Numbered from the stretch's first letter, positions 14,486 to 24,283 are shown. The stretch is DNA of 40,146 nucleotides from Treponema bryantii NK4A124 (GCF_000421345.1 NZ_ATWV01000019.1:1-40146), one strand, 5' to 3'. Notes: generated from the sequence alone by a model not told the origin. Made by a program: numbers and translations.

Positions 14486-17203
14486 TTAGTCCTCCACCTT
14501 CATTACGCGGTACTCTCTCTCAGGAATGAATTTTCCAGATGGAGTAACGTAATTAGCATAGCTGAAGTTTACATAAACTACATAACCGTTTTCAAATGTT
14601 GTTTTTGTAACATTTTCACCTACGTATTCATGACCTACAATAGGGCTGTTCATTACAGGAGACATTTTAGAGTTATATTCTTCATAGATTTCTGCAAACT
14701 TTTCTTTCCAGGTATCAAAATTGCTTGAATAGAATTCTGTATAGAAGGTTTCCTGAAGTTTTGCAGGCTTTGCTTCCATAAATGAGAACTGTAAACCAGC
14801 ACCTGCTTCTGCAGACTCAAGAATGAGCTGATCTTTTTCATAAGCAAGGTTGATAGGATTTCCTGCATAGTTTACATAACCATGAAGTGCAATCTGATAG
14901 AATGGAACAACAGCATCAATAATTGCATACTGATTTCCATGCAAAGGCATATTTGTAATGAAATCTGCACTTCGAACTGCATAATCATTACCACCATTGA
15001 TGATTATACCAAGATCTTTTTCAGATGCTTTTTCAAACTGAGCAACCTGTTTAAGAGCTTCGTTAGCACGGGTAGAATGTCTTCTTTCATTAAAATCTGA
15101 TGAAAGAAGGCTTCCGTTATCGCGGTATGAAACTCCGCTAAGCTTAAGCTTTGAAGCAGTTTTTATTAAGCTTTCCGAACTCTTTTCACGAAGTTTTGAA
15201 TTCAAAAGATAGTAATTATCCTGCAGAGGATCTTTTCCATACCAGAGCTGTGAATACTCAGAAAGTTCACAAAGTTCATCACTTACAAAGCGGGCTGCTC
15301 CCTTGTACTTATTAAAGCCGTTGAAGATATTAGAACGGTAAGCTGTCTGAACTGCACCATCAAGATAAATTTTTGCAGAAAGATCTTCTGTCTCTTTTAT
15401 CATTTTCTTAAAATCTGACTTTCCGCCAAGTTCAGAAATAAACTTAATTCTGGTCATAATCTTCTGCTTGATTCCGCCGTTTACAAAACCAGAAAGTTTG
15501 TAGTTTACATCCTTAATTCCAAGCCCATCAATTTCTTTGATAATCTGGCCGGCATCTTTATAAGATGTAAGTTTATAAGGCTTAACCTGTGGAATTCCTG
15601 CTACCTGCTGAATCTTTTCAATTGCACCAACAATTTCAACAGTAAGAGGAACGTTCTTTGCATCAGTCTTTTTCTCGCCGGCAAGCAGTTTACTTCTGTA
15701 AGCCTTAGCCATATCTACATATGAACCGCTGTCTACAAAAGTAAAGCTCTGTTCAATGTATTCATCCTGTGGGAGACCTGTTTCATAAACATACTGTGAA
15801 CTCTGGCTTCGTGCAGTAACTTCATACTCTTCGCGGTGAAGCATTTTGTAGTCTGCACGGATGTAGTTATAGCTGCCGAGTTTTCCTGCAATTTCTGCAG
15901 TAATACCTGCATATTCAGCACCCTTGTTGATTACAGAAAGAACACTGCTGTCGCCATAAGAAATACCGAAGGCAGGGAAAGCTGCACGAGTTTCGGTAAT
16001 TACCGCAGAACGCTCTGTTGCATAATCCCAGCCATAGCAGTCTGCATAATAACCGTTCTGTTTTGTTTTTCCATTATTAAAATTAATAAGGCTTCCGCCA
16101 CCTTCCGGAATAAGCATGTAACCTTCATCAGAAGGACCTGCAGCGCCAAAATAAGGGAGTAGAGAAACCTGAGTAATAGGATACTTAAGTCTGTAAGAAA
16201 TCTCTTTGAAAGGAACTGTTACAGTAAGTGTATTTCCATCAATCTTATAGATCATTGAAATATTGAAAGCAGGAACTTCCTTAATATTTGATTCCTTATA
16301 AAGCTCTTTATTTTCAAGATAATCTTCATAAGTAAAGCCCTGTTTTGCGAAGATATCTTCCATCTGTTCCTTTACATGCTTCTGAACATTTTCAAAAACG
16401 AGATAGAGATTTTCTTCTTCCATTCCAGGATACTTGTCCAGCATATCCTGAAGTTCAGCACCCTTGAAAGAACTCTTATTGTATTTATGATATGCACGTC
16501 CTACAGCATTTGTCTGAGACTTAGAAAGACCTTCTGTCCATTTATCAAAATCAGACTGATACAGAATAAGAGGGAAAATATACTCGCGGTCCATCTGACC
16601 TACTGTATAATTTACAGTAATTTCATTTCCCTTCTTTTCAACATTGTAGAACTTGCGCTGTACACTGTTTGTATATGTATCATAAGTATCATCAGTACCG
16701 TTTTCTGTTGAATACTTAAGAAGTACAGCAGACATCATATTATTCTTTTCCTTTGTAAGTGCAAGCTTATCTGTCTTTGCACCTTCAGGACTAGAATGCC
16801 ATACTCTGCCTGTATTTTTCTGAAGTACAGTAAAGTTTGTAGTTTCAGGATCCATCTCAAATTTTATGTAATTATTTTCAATTACATATGATTTATTATT
16901 TGTTTCTGAATACTCATAATAATCAAACTGAGGCTGAACAACTTTTCCAACCTGTACGAGACGGATTACTATATATGTAAGAAAACTGATGATTGAAAGA
17001 GTAAGAACTAATCCAACCCAGAATTTAACAGTAGGTGCGTGAAATTCAACAGCCTTCTTTTGTACAATCTTAGGATTCGGTTCCTTAGGTCTGTTTATAT
17101 TGAATTCAATAATTCCAAAAATGGAAATTGTCTTCATTTCCTTCGACTTAGGACGGCCGATATATCCTTCCGGATATTTTGATTTTTTTTCTTTTTTTGC
17201 CAT
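14486..17203 (-). CDS. DUF5696 membrane-anchored protein, possible glycan-handling enzyme
   Basis: 905 residues. A cytoplasmic basic N-terminus is followed by one membrane helix (about 61-84), with the remainder outside. The motif SDEGYMLIPEGGGSLINF at about 358-375 matches what I know of DUF5696 proteins from Firmicutes sugar-transport loci. The second half (about 520-780) alternates strands and helices like a TIM barrel (IYLDGAVQTAYRS, VSYRDNGSLLSSDF, LGIIINGGNDYAV), which suggests a glycoside-hydrolase-like fold, but I cannot name catalytic residues. It sits between the Yip1 gene and the second permease pair. Start chosen for GGGGAA before the ATG. Confidence 0.7.
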   Translation of the reverse strand: MAKKEKKSKYPEGYIGRPKSKEMKTISIFGIIEFNINRPKEPNPKIVQKKAVEFHAPTVKFWVGLVLTLSIISFLTYIVIRLVQVGKVVQPQFDYYEYSETNNKSYVIENNYIKFEMDPETTNFTVLQKNTGRVWHSSPEGAKTDKLALTKEKNNMMSAVLLKYSTENGTDDTYDTYTNSVQRKFYNVEKKGNEITVNYTVGQMDREYIFPLILYQSDFDKWTEGLSKSQTNAVGRAYHKYNKSSFKGAELQDMLDKYPGMEEENLYLVFENVQKHVKEQMEDIFAKQGFTYEDYLENKELYKESNIKEVPAFNISMIYKIDGNTLTVTVPFKEISYRLKYPITQVSLLPYFGAAGPSDEGYMLIPEGGGSLINFNNGKTKQNGYYADCYGWDYATERSAVITETRAAFPAFGISYGDSSVLSVINKGAEYAGITAEIAGKLGSYNYIRADYKMLHREEYEVTARSQSSQYVYETGLPQDEYIEQSFTFVDSGSYVDMAKAYRSKLLAGEKKTDAKNVPLTVEIVGAIEKIQQVAGIPQVKPYKLTSYKDAGQIIKEIDGLGIKDVNYKLSGFVNGGIKQKIMTRIKFISELGGKSDFKKMIKETEDLSAKIYLDGAVQTAYRSNIFNGFNKYKGAARFVSDELCELSEYSQLWYGKDPLQDNYYLLNSKLREKSSESLIKTASKLKLSGVSYRDNGSLLSSDFNERRHSTRANEALKQVAQFEKASEKDLGIIINGGNDYAVRSADFITNMPLHGNQYAIIDAVVPFYQIALHGYVNYAGNPINLAYEKDQLILESAEAGAGLQFSFMEAKPAKLQETFYTEFYSSNFDTWKEKFAEIYEEYNSKMSPVMNSPIVGHEYVGENVTKTTFENGYVVYVNFSYANYVTPSGKFIPEREYRVMKVED

Positions 17204-17220
17204 AATTTTCCCCTTCCCTG

Positions 17221-17898
17221 TCAGTTCAATCTGAAGATAACTTCTCTTCCCAGAGAAACAAAATATGCAACGCCCTGAGAAATCATACTAAAGAACAGAA
17301 GCATAATGAAAATGAAAACCAGCATTCCGAACGCAGTGAAAATCGTAAATATAAGTGTTTTTCCAAAGCTGTATGCATGAATCATCATCATTGCCATAAA
17401 CAGGAGAATTCCAATCCAGATAAATGAAATATTATTGAATACAAAATAGAAAGAAGCTTCTTCCCTTGTAACAAGGTTACTCAAAATAATCAGTGGAATC
17501 TGAATCAACGGGTACGGGGTCAAAGCATAAGCGGTACCCATATAAATATCGCCCAGATGTCCCTTACCATCAAAGAGGGTTGTTACACCCCAGTTACAGA
17601 TACAGAAAATTGCAAGCGGCAAAAGAATGCTTGCCATCTCCATAAGAATATTAACTTTATACCATCTGACATTGAGAATGATAAAGTTTGTAAACTGCAG
17701 CTTCCACAGATGTGTCAAAAGAGTAAGTATTACGATGAAGTTTGCAGCAGCATAAGAGCCTCGCTTTGCATGAATCAAATCCCAGTATCCGTCTGCCGGA
17801 TGGAAAATTACATACAAAGAATACTTAAGCGTATTAAGAAAGTGAATATATGTTTCTTTCTCTTTTAGTTTGTTTAATTTTCTTGTGATATAACTCAT
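17221..17898 (-). CDS. Yip1-family membrane protein
   Basis: 225 residues with five predicted membrane helices (first near 50-70, last near 185-210). The N-terminal YVIFHPADGYWDLIHAKRGS is the typical entry to Yip1-type domains of bacterial sugar-transport clusters. Function is unknown; in such loci it may assemble or stabilise the transporter. It overlaps the NHL/TPR gene by 4 bases (ATGA), indicating coupling. Confidence 0.75.
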   Translation of the reverse strand: MSYITRKLNKLKEKETYIHFLNTLKYSLYVIFHPADGYWDLIHAKRGSYAAANFIVILTLLTHLWKLQFTNFIILNVRWYKVNILMEMASILLPLAIFCICNWGVTTLFDGKGHLGDIYMGTAYALTPYPLIQIPLIILSNLVTREEASFYFVFNNISFIWIGILLFMAMMMIHAYSFGKTLIFTIFTAFGMLVFIFIMLLFFSMISQGVAYFVSLGREVIFRLN

Positions 17899-19367
17899 AG
17901 CGAATCAAGCTCCCATTTAATTTTCTTAACAATCTTGAAGACAAATGAAAGAACAATAATGACAATTAAAAGTCCAACCATCCAGCCGATATTGTTTTCA
18001 ATCCATTCCTTGCGGTAATACTTGAAAGCCTTTGAGTAATCGCGGCGATCTCGTTTTACCTTGAAATATTCCATTGCTTCTTTATATTTCTTTTGACGCA
18101 GATAAGCCTTTCCAAGACCAATATATGCAAGGTCGTAATTTCCGTTATATTCAAGAACTTTAGCCCAGGTTTCTGCAGAGTCATCATATTGTCCGCAGGC
18201 AAACTGTTCTGTAGCCTGATAAATCAGCTTGCCGTAATCTGTAGGTGAGAATACTGTAATAGAAGCATTCATACTGTCCAGTACAAAAAGGTCCTTACCA
18301 ATATGCTCAATAGCAGCCGGCTTACGGAAGAAGCCGTCTACGTTACCTCGTCCACCAAAGGCAAACAACAGGTAGCCCTGATCATTGTATGCAAATACAC
18401 GGCCACGGCTTTCGTCTACTGCCAGATAAACATTGTTATCAAGGACTGTAATATCTGCAAACTTAGAAGGATCTGAGATTCCCGCTGCGTTACCCCACTG
18501 AAGGTCTCCTACAGGAGGCTGATCTTCTGCATTTTTTACAAGAATATCTTTTCCAAGTGCATTAAGACGGCGGATAGGTTTTGCCTTATCACTTAACAAA
18601 TCCCACTGTTCAAAGGTTTTTGTTACAGCATAAATAAAGCCTTCGCTGTCCATATAGCAGTTTGAATATTCAACTGGAACAAAAAGAACCATTTTTTCCT
18701 TCTGTGCCTGTGTTGCAAACTTTTTCCAGAGCAAATCTGTAACATTGTAAACTACTTCGTTTGCACCAAAGAAGCCCTGGAAAGTTCCGTCATATTCATA
18801 TTTCAAAAATCCCTTATTGATATTTCTTGCAGCAACATAAGCACGGCCCTTAGAATCTGCTACAACCTTTTCAGGAAGGAAAGCCTTTCCCTGCTCATAG
18901 GTCGGGTCATCAGGTTCTTTAAGTGTGAAAATCACATTAAGATTTTCATCTACCTTAAGAACGCGGCCATGGTTTGTATCTGCAATAAACATTGTACCAT
19001 CAGTATTTACAAAGATATCACGAGGTCCATCGAAGGTTGCTTCAGAATCATCATTTGTATTAACTCTGTCGATTACACGCTTAAAAGCAAGTGTCTTTTT
19101 TGCAGTGTATTCAAGTTCGATAATACGGTTATTATCAGTATCCACTACATAAAGGCTGTTTCCATAGGTAAACAGAGAAGTTGGATTTTTAAGTGGTGTC
19201 GAAAGATTCAAGTCATCTGCATATACAACATGAGTAACGCGGTATACATCTGGTGACTTTTCCATTTCGCCCCAGTAGTCATAAATATATGTATCGCCTT
19301 TTGCAAAAAGTCCTGCACACAAAGTGAAGAGACCTGCAAGCATTAAAATTATTTTTCGTCTCATCAT
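17895..19367 (-). CDS. NHL beta-propeller and TPR protein, membrane anchored
   Basis: 490 residues from the ATG at 19367, which follows AAGGA. A signal peptide (to about residue 23) precedes six or so NHL-type blades: NPTSLFTYGNSLYVVDTDNNR, GPRDIFVNTDGTMFIADTNHGR, EKVVADSKGRAYVAAR, NVYLAVDESRGRVFAY, KPAAIEHIGKDLFVLDS (each seen as separate motifs). A TPR unit follows (DLAYIGLGKAYLRQKKYKEAMEYF), then a single membrane helix at about 460-483. The domain should face the periplasm. The long upstream reading frame overlaps the permease and is rejected. It probably serves as a scaffold in the uptake complex; this is inference. Confidence 0.78.
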   Translation of the reverse strand: MMRRKIILMLAGLFTLCAGLFAKGDTYIYDYWGEMEKSPDVYRVTHVVYADDLNLSTPLKNPTSLFTYGNSLYVVDTDNNRIIELEYTAKKTLAFKRVIDRVNTNDDSEATFDGPRDIFVNTDGTMFIADTNHGRVLKVDENLNVIFTLKEPDDPTYEQGKAFLPEKVVADSKGRAYVAARNINKGFLKYEYDGTFQGFFGANEVVYNVTDLLWKKFATQAQKEKMVLFVPVEYSNCYMDSEGFIYAVTKTFEQWDLLSDKAKPIRRLNALGKDILVKNAEDQPPVGDLQWGNAAGISDPSKFADITVLDNNVYLAVDESRGRVFAYNDQGYLLFAFGGRGNVDGFFRKPAAIEHIGKDLFVLDSMNASITVFSPTDYGKLIYQATEQFACGQYDDSAETWAKVLEYNGNYDLAYIGLGKAYLRQKKYKEAMEYFKVKRDRRDYSKAFKYYRKEWIENNIGWMVGLLIVIIVLSFVFKIVKKIKWELDSL

Positions 19368-19371
19368 AGCG

Positions 19372-20265
19372 CTAGTCCTTAAGTCCTGAAGTAGCCATTG
19401 TTTCCATAATCTGACTCTGAGAGAAGATAAAGAAGACAATAGGTACAGACATTGTAAATACGATTACGGCATTCTGCTGTCCTGTTCGGGCAATACCACC
19501 AAGAGCAACCTGATCCAGAGCGTAACGCAGCATCTTCTTACTTTCAGTATAAATGTAAGTAATCTGTGCATTGTTCCAGAGATTCTGGATAGAGAAGATT
19601 GAGATTGTAAGCCAGGCTGGCTTTACGTTAGGCATTACAAGCTTCCAGAAAATCAAAAACTCAGATGCACCATCAATCTTTGCTGCCTCAATAAGTGACA
19701 TTGGGAAGCCGTCCATAAACTGCTTCATAAGGAAGAGTCCGAGAGAACCTCCAATTGCCGGAAGAATCAGTGACCAGTAAGTATCAACCATGTGAAGCTT
19801 ACACATAATCAAATAGTTAGGAATACCTGTTACATAACCACTGAACATAAGTGCAACTACAGCAAGGCGGAAGAAGAGATTTCCACCAGGGAAGTTATAT
19901 TTAGCAAGAACATAAGCCGCCATAGAAGCAAATACTACGTGTCCAAGAGTTCCGGCAACAGTAATAAATACTGTATTCCAGATATAGCGCGAAAGAGGAA
20001 CCCAGCCCTGACTCATTGTAATAAGCAGGTCAGAGAAGTTATCAAAGGTCGGATTACGTGGAAGAACTGTTGGAGGGTTCTTCAAAACCTCATCAAGCGG
20101 TTTAAGAGCATTACAAATTGCAAAGAACAAGGGGAATACCATCATAGCCGAGCAGATAGCCAGGAAGATATAAATTCCAACATCTCCACCAAGAGAACGG
20201 TTTGGCTTACGTCTATGTTTGTAATGATGAATTGTCTGATCTTTATACATATTTTTAGAATTCAT
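19372..20265 (-). CDS. Carbohydrate ABC transporter permease (MalG type), pair 1
   Basis: 297 residues, six membrane helices, EAA loop EAAKIDGASEFLIFWKLVMP. The N-terminus is basic (HHYKHRRKPNRSLGG). SD GGGGAGGTGATG precedes the ATG. It ends 4 bases before the NHL/TPR start, whose ribosome site lies in its last codons. Confidence 0.93.
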   Translation of the reverse strand: MNSKNMYKDQTIHHYKHRRKPNRSLGGDVGIYIFLAICSAMMVFPLFFAICNALKPLDEVLKNPPTVLPRNPTFDNFSDLLITMSQGWVPLSRYIWNTVFITVAGTLGHVVFASMAAYVLAKYNFPGGNLFFRLAVVALMFSGYVTGIPNYLIMCKLHMVDTYWSLILPAIGGSLGLFLMKQFMDGFPMSLIEAAKIDGASEFLIFWKLVMPNVKPAWLTISIFSIQNLWNNAQITYIYTESKKMLRYALDQVALGGIARTGQQNAVIVFTMSVPIVFFIFSQSQIMETMATSGLKD

Positions 20266-20281
20266 TTTTCATCACCTCCCC

Positions 20282-21220
20282 TTAGTGTCCTACTCTACTC
20301 AAGAGTTTTTGAATTACCTTGTTACAGAGAATCATTGTAAGGAACAATACTGTAGCAATTGCCGAAGCATAACCCATTTCAAAGCGGGTAAAACCATAGT
20401 CAAAAAGGTGGGTTACAATAGTACGTGCATAGTATTCTGTAGAAGGATAACCAGCAAGCTGCATAGTTACATCACAAACACCGAATGCAGAAGTAATAGA
20501 CATTACAGCTCCGAACAAAAGCATAGGCTTCATATTAGGAAGTGTAATGAACCAGAGTTCCTGCCAGCGGTTCTGAATACCGTCGATATAACCTGCTTCA
20601 TACTGAGCCTTATCAATACCCTTAAGTCCGGCAACGAAAGAAAGGAAGCCGGCACCCATAGACATCCAGAGGATGATAGGAATAATAACCTTCAAACCGA
20701 TTGCCGGGTTTGTAAGGAACATGATAGGAGCATTTGTAAGGCCGAGGTTTGCAAGAGCTCTGTTAATCCATCCGTTCTGGTCGTCATTAAAAAGCTGCTT
20801 GAAAACGAAGTAAGCATTACCAGAAATAGATGGAGCATAAAAGAAGAATACTACAAGAGTACGAATCCATTTTGGAAGCTCATTGATAAGCCAGGCAAAA
20901 ATGAAGGCAAGAATATAACCTACCGGACCTGTAATAATTGCAATGAGGAAGGTGTTCTTTACAGCAGTAGTAAAGACATCGTCTTCAAGGAAGAGGTTGA
21001 GATAGTTTCTTGCACCAATAAAATCAGGTTTCTCCAGAATATTATAGTTGGTAAAACTAAAATAAATTGAAGTAATCATTGGAAGTACATAGAAAGTAAT
21101 AAACAAAACTGCATAAGGCAGCAGGAAGAGATAACATACCTTATGTACCCTGATACTGCGAGTAAGATCAGAAAATCCGAGCTTTTTCTTAGCTATATAT
21201 TTATCTAACTTTTCACTCAT
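20282..21220 (-). CDS. Carbohydrate ABC transporter permease (MalF type), pair 1
   Basis: 312 residues with six membrane helices. The EAA loop reads EAGYIDGIQNRWQELWFITLP, with Gly in place of the second Ala, a common variant in polysaccharide-uptake permeases. It lies 13 bases after the fusion binding protein and 16 before its partner permease. Confidence 0.93.
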   Translation of the reverse strand: MSEKLDKYIAKKKLGFSDLTRSIRVHKVCYLFLLPYAVLFITFYVLPMITSIYFSFTNYNILEKPDFIGARNYLNLFLEDDVFTTAVKNTFLIAIITGPVGYILAFIFAWLINELPKWIRTLVVFFFYAPSISGNAYFVFKQLFNDDQNGWINRALANLGLTNAPIMFLTNPAIGLKVIIPIILWMSMGAGFLSFVAGLKGIDKAQYEAGYIDGIQNRWQELWFITLPNMKPMLLFGAVMSITSAFGVCDVTMQLAGYPSTEYYARTIVTHLFDYGFTRFEMGYASAIATVLFLTMILCNKVIQKLLSRVGH

Positions 21221-21233
21221 ATTATTCTCCTAA

Positions 21234-24200
21234 CTAGTCCTCAGCTACAGGAAGATTAAATTCCTGACGCTTACGGGTAAGCTCTTCGTTAATCTTACGT
21301 GTGTAATCAATAAGAGTTTCACGAGCATCGTCTTTCTCATTAATAACACGACGTGTAGCATTTACGATATGACGTGGAGTATAGTAACTACCAGGAACTT
21401 CAGGAACTCCAACTGTATTTTCCATAGATTCATTAAGAACTTTTATCTGTCTTGAATTCCATGAAAGCTGTTTGAGAGCTTCCTTGTTTGCAGTTGCATA
21501 ACGTGCAGAAGAACCAAGCAAGGCTTCCATTTCACGACCAAAGCGAACCTGAACATCTGTAGAAACCCACCATTTCAGGAACTCCCATGAATCTGCCATA
21601 CGGGTTTCATTTTTCATAACTTCGTTCCAGGTCTTTTCATCGATACCAGGAATAATACCTTCCTCAAAGGTTGTACCGTTATTGTCGCTGTAGGCAAGCT
21701 CTGGAAGATTTGAAAGGTCAAGGTCATCAAGGTCTATACCCTTTTTAATCATCATAGAACAAACACCACCGGCAACATTTGCACGATTAATATTTCCTTT
21801 TTCATCCATAGTTCCAGGAAGATAGGTAAAGTCCCAGAGTCCACGGATTTCAGGTGCACCAACTACAATTGAGTTATAAGTTGTATAGTTTGCAATTCCA
21901 ATCGCCATTTCGCCAGTACGGAAGCGGCTCATAAAGTCGTAAATAGTTGGAAGACCATAGCTATTGTAAAGACTTGTATATGTCTTGAAAGCAGCAATTC
22001 CTGCTTCGCTGTCTACGGTAGACTTTGTTCCATCCTTGTTATAAATCTGTCCACCAGACTGATATACCATTGAATAGAAGGCAGACATATCTGGAGCTAT
22101 AATATTAGGATATGGAACACCTACAGAAATATTATTTCCCTGCAGTGTTGGAAGAATTTCAATCAAATCTTCCCATGTCTGTGGAACTTCAAGGTTAAGC
22201 TGTTCAAGAATATCCTTTCGGTAGAACATAAGGTTAAAGGTCAACTGTTCTGGAAGTGCATATACACCTCCATCATATTCATAAGGTTTATAGGCACTTG
22301 GCATAAACCAAGAAAGAACTTCATCACAATCTTTAAAGCGGCGAAGATTTACGTTTGCATTACGCAGAGCATAATCTACCGGCTGAGACTGATAGGTTGA
22401 AATTACGATATCCGGTCCGTTACCTGCAACTACGGCAGTAAGAAGAGAGTTAGGATTGATAAGCTTTACGTTTACATTGATTCCAGAATTTGGAGTAAAG
22501 CTGTCATCAATCATATTCTTAAGAACCTGACTCTGATCACGACCAGTTACAATCCATACCTCAATAAGATGGTCTGTACCATCCTTATAAACGCTACCAA
22601 GAGATGAAGAGTCATAAAGATATGAGTTGATGAATGAAGTAACTTCATGAGCTGTATTCTTAAAGAAGTTAGAACGATCAGGCTTAATTCTATCATTTGC
22701 ACTCTGAACAAGAATGTAGTCTATATCAAGTTTTGTTTCTGTCATCTGAAGCATAGAAGAAGCCAGAGTTGTTGTATTATCCTTAAAGCTTACAAAGCCC
22801 TTTGTAATTCTGTCCGGATGTTTATAGAACTGTTCCAGCTGAAGGGCAAGTACTTCTGCAGGAGAAATCTGATTTGATTTCTGACCTGTAATTGCAACAA
22901 AGTCATCTACAAGCTTGTAAAGGCGGCGGCTTTCCAGCATCATTGCCTCTACTTCATCAGGGAATACCTTGTGAATTTCATAGTCACGGTTCATATCCGG
23001 ATTTACACCGGTAAGAACGAGAATTGTACGGTAAATAAGGTTGAGTCTGTATACAGAATCCTGAACCTGCTGCATTACTTTACCAATTTCACCAAGAGTT
23101 GCCTCAAGACGGATTGTATGCTTACCCTTTGAAAGATAGAAATTATAAGGCTTTTTATTTTCATCAGAAAGAGTTGCAAACTGCCAGTCTGAATCATATT
23201 TAAAGCCTACAGATTTAAGTGTATCAACAGGGATTTCTCCATCAATATAAACAGAGCGACATGCTACATAACCACGCTGGAAGAACTGACGTGCCTTAAG
23301 CGAAATTGTATACCAGCCGTCTTCAGGTACTTCAAGTTCCCATTCAATCCACTGGCCAGGAATCTTCCATGAATCACCACCAGTATAGTTGAGAATTGTC
23401 TGTTTTGTGCTGTAGGGGTCTGTGATAGCAGAAGAACGGTCATAGCGGGCAAACAAAGAAGGATCTGAACGGAGAGAAGAATCTTCTCCCTGTACCTTTA
23501 TAGAAATATTTTTACCTGTATAGCTTTCCGGTTTAGAAGGCTGCTTTGCCAGGTACTGTTCATAAGTATCATATTTTACAATAGGTGTAAGTGTAAGCGC
23601 AGAAATTGCCATTGGTTCACTTGTAGATTCAATGGTGATTTCGTTTTGGCCCTGCTTAAAATAGAATTTATAAGGATCTACTTCATAACCAAGGTCGCTC
23701 TTAAAGAAAGCATTCTGATATTCAAAAACCTCTACCTGAGTTGGACGGATGCTGTTACCACGGTTATCGAATTTTACAGGACCACCGTCTTTCCAGAGTC
23801 TGTAAAAAGCAAGTGTATCTGCACCAGAGAATGGCAATTCTCCATTGATATACAAAATACGGTCCATATTAACATTTCTTGAAGGAACCGCAATGTATTC
23901 CATATTAATATTGTAGAAACCAGCTTCAGGTACCTCTACTTTCCATGTTACAGAAGAATCTTCCTCTGTAAAAACGACATCTTTTCCCTTGTAGTTCTTT
24001 TCCACACGGGCACCGTTCGACTTTGACTCATCAAAATCCAGGACAGAAACATTTACTTTACTTTTTGGATTTTTTGCTGCTGAATATTGTTTTAAATATT
24101 CTGCATAAGTTCTTGTTGTTGAAACAGTTCCAACGTTTGTAGATAAATCATAATTATCATATTTAGCATGATAATTTTTTTCAGGAAAAAAGCTTGGTAT

Positions 24201-24275
24201 TGCAAAAATAAGAATGATAACTGCTAAAGCTATCAGCACATTTCGCAATGTTTTGTTTATTTTTATTCCTATCAT
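21234..24275 (-). CDS. Giant solute-binding fusion protein with two N-terminal beta-sandwich modules
   Basis: 1013 residues. A membrane anchor or uncleaved signal (about 11-30) is followed by two similar carbohydrate-binding-like modules: about 85-235 (EVPEAGFYNINMEYI, ILYINGELPFSG, FYFKQGQNEITIESTS) and about 255-400 (EVPEDGWYTISLKARQ, VYIDGEIPVDTL, FYLSKGKHTIRLEA). A helical linker (about 400-560) leads to a complete family 1 sugar-binding domain (about 570-1000; FNLMFYRKDILEQLNLEVPQTWEDLI is split here by motif, MAIGIANYTTYN, AGGVCSMMIKKG). Ordinary binding proteins have about 430 residues. It opens the locus and is followed by permease pair 1. No Shine-Dalgarno is visible; the start codon is in the loop of a small inverted repeat. 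Confidence 0.82.
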   Translation of the reverse strand: MIGIKINKTLRNVLIALAVIILIFAIPSFFPEKNYHAKYDNYDLSTNVGTVSTTRTYAEYLKQYSAAKNPKSKVNVSVLDFDESKSNGARVEKNYKGKDVVFTEEDSSVTWKVEVPEAGFYNINMEYIAVPSRNVNMDRILYINGELPFSGADTLAFYRLWKDGGPVKFDNRGNSIRPTQVEVFEYQNAFFKSDLGYEVDPYKFYFKQGQNEITIESTSEPMAISALTLTPIVKYDTYEQYLAKQPSKPESYTGKNISIKVQGEDSSLRSDPSLFARYDRSSAITDPYSTKQTILNYTGGDSWKIPGQWIEWELEVPEDGWYTISLKARQFFQRGYVACRSVYIDGEIPVDTLKSVGFKYDSDWQFATLSDENKKPYNFYLSKGKHTIRLEATLGEIGKVMQQVQDSVYRLNLIYRTILVLTGVNPDMNRDYEIHKVFPDEVEAMMLESRRLYKLVDDFVAITGQKSNQISPAEVLALQLEQFYKHPDRITKGFVSFKDNTTTLASSMLQMTETKLDIDYILVQSANDRIKPDRSNFFKNTAHEVTSFINSYLYDSSSLGSVYKDGTDHLIEVWIVTGRDQSQVLKNMIDDSFTPNSGINVNVKLINPNSLLTAVVAGNGPDIVISTYQSQPVDYALRNANVNLRRFKDCDEVLSWFMPSAYKPYEYDGGVYALPEQLTFNLMFYRKDILEQLNLEVPQTWEDLIEILPTLQGNNISVGVPYPNIIAPDMSAFYSMVYQSGGQIYNKDGTKSTVDSEAGIAAFKTYTSLYNSYGLPTIYDFMSRFRTGEMAIGIANYTTYNSIVVGAPEIRGLWDFTYLPGTMDEKGNINRANVAGGVCSMMIKKGIDLDDLDLSNLPELAYSDNNGTTFEEGIIPGIDEKTWNEVMKNETRMADSWEFLKWWVSTDVQVRFGREMEALLGSSARYATANKEALKQLSWNSRQIKVLNESMENTVGVPEVPGSYYTPRHIVNATRRVINEKDDARETLIDYTRKINEELTRKRQEFNLPVAED

Positions 24276-24283
24276 AATAGGAA
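24266..24283 (-). promoter_or_regulatory. Inverted repeat enclosing the start codon of the fusion binding protein
   Basis: Minus strand TTCCTAT, TATG, ATAGGAA: perfect 7-base arms with the ATG in the loop. It might be a translation-control hairpin or an operator. No ribosome site is evident upstream. Confidence 0.5.

Noticed and set aside
20285-21070. 261-codon plus-strand frame opposite the MalF-type permease
   Set aside because: It is the complement of a clear permease gene. Its composition is atypical and it has no ribosome site.
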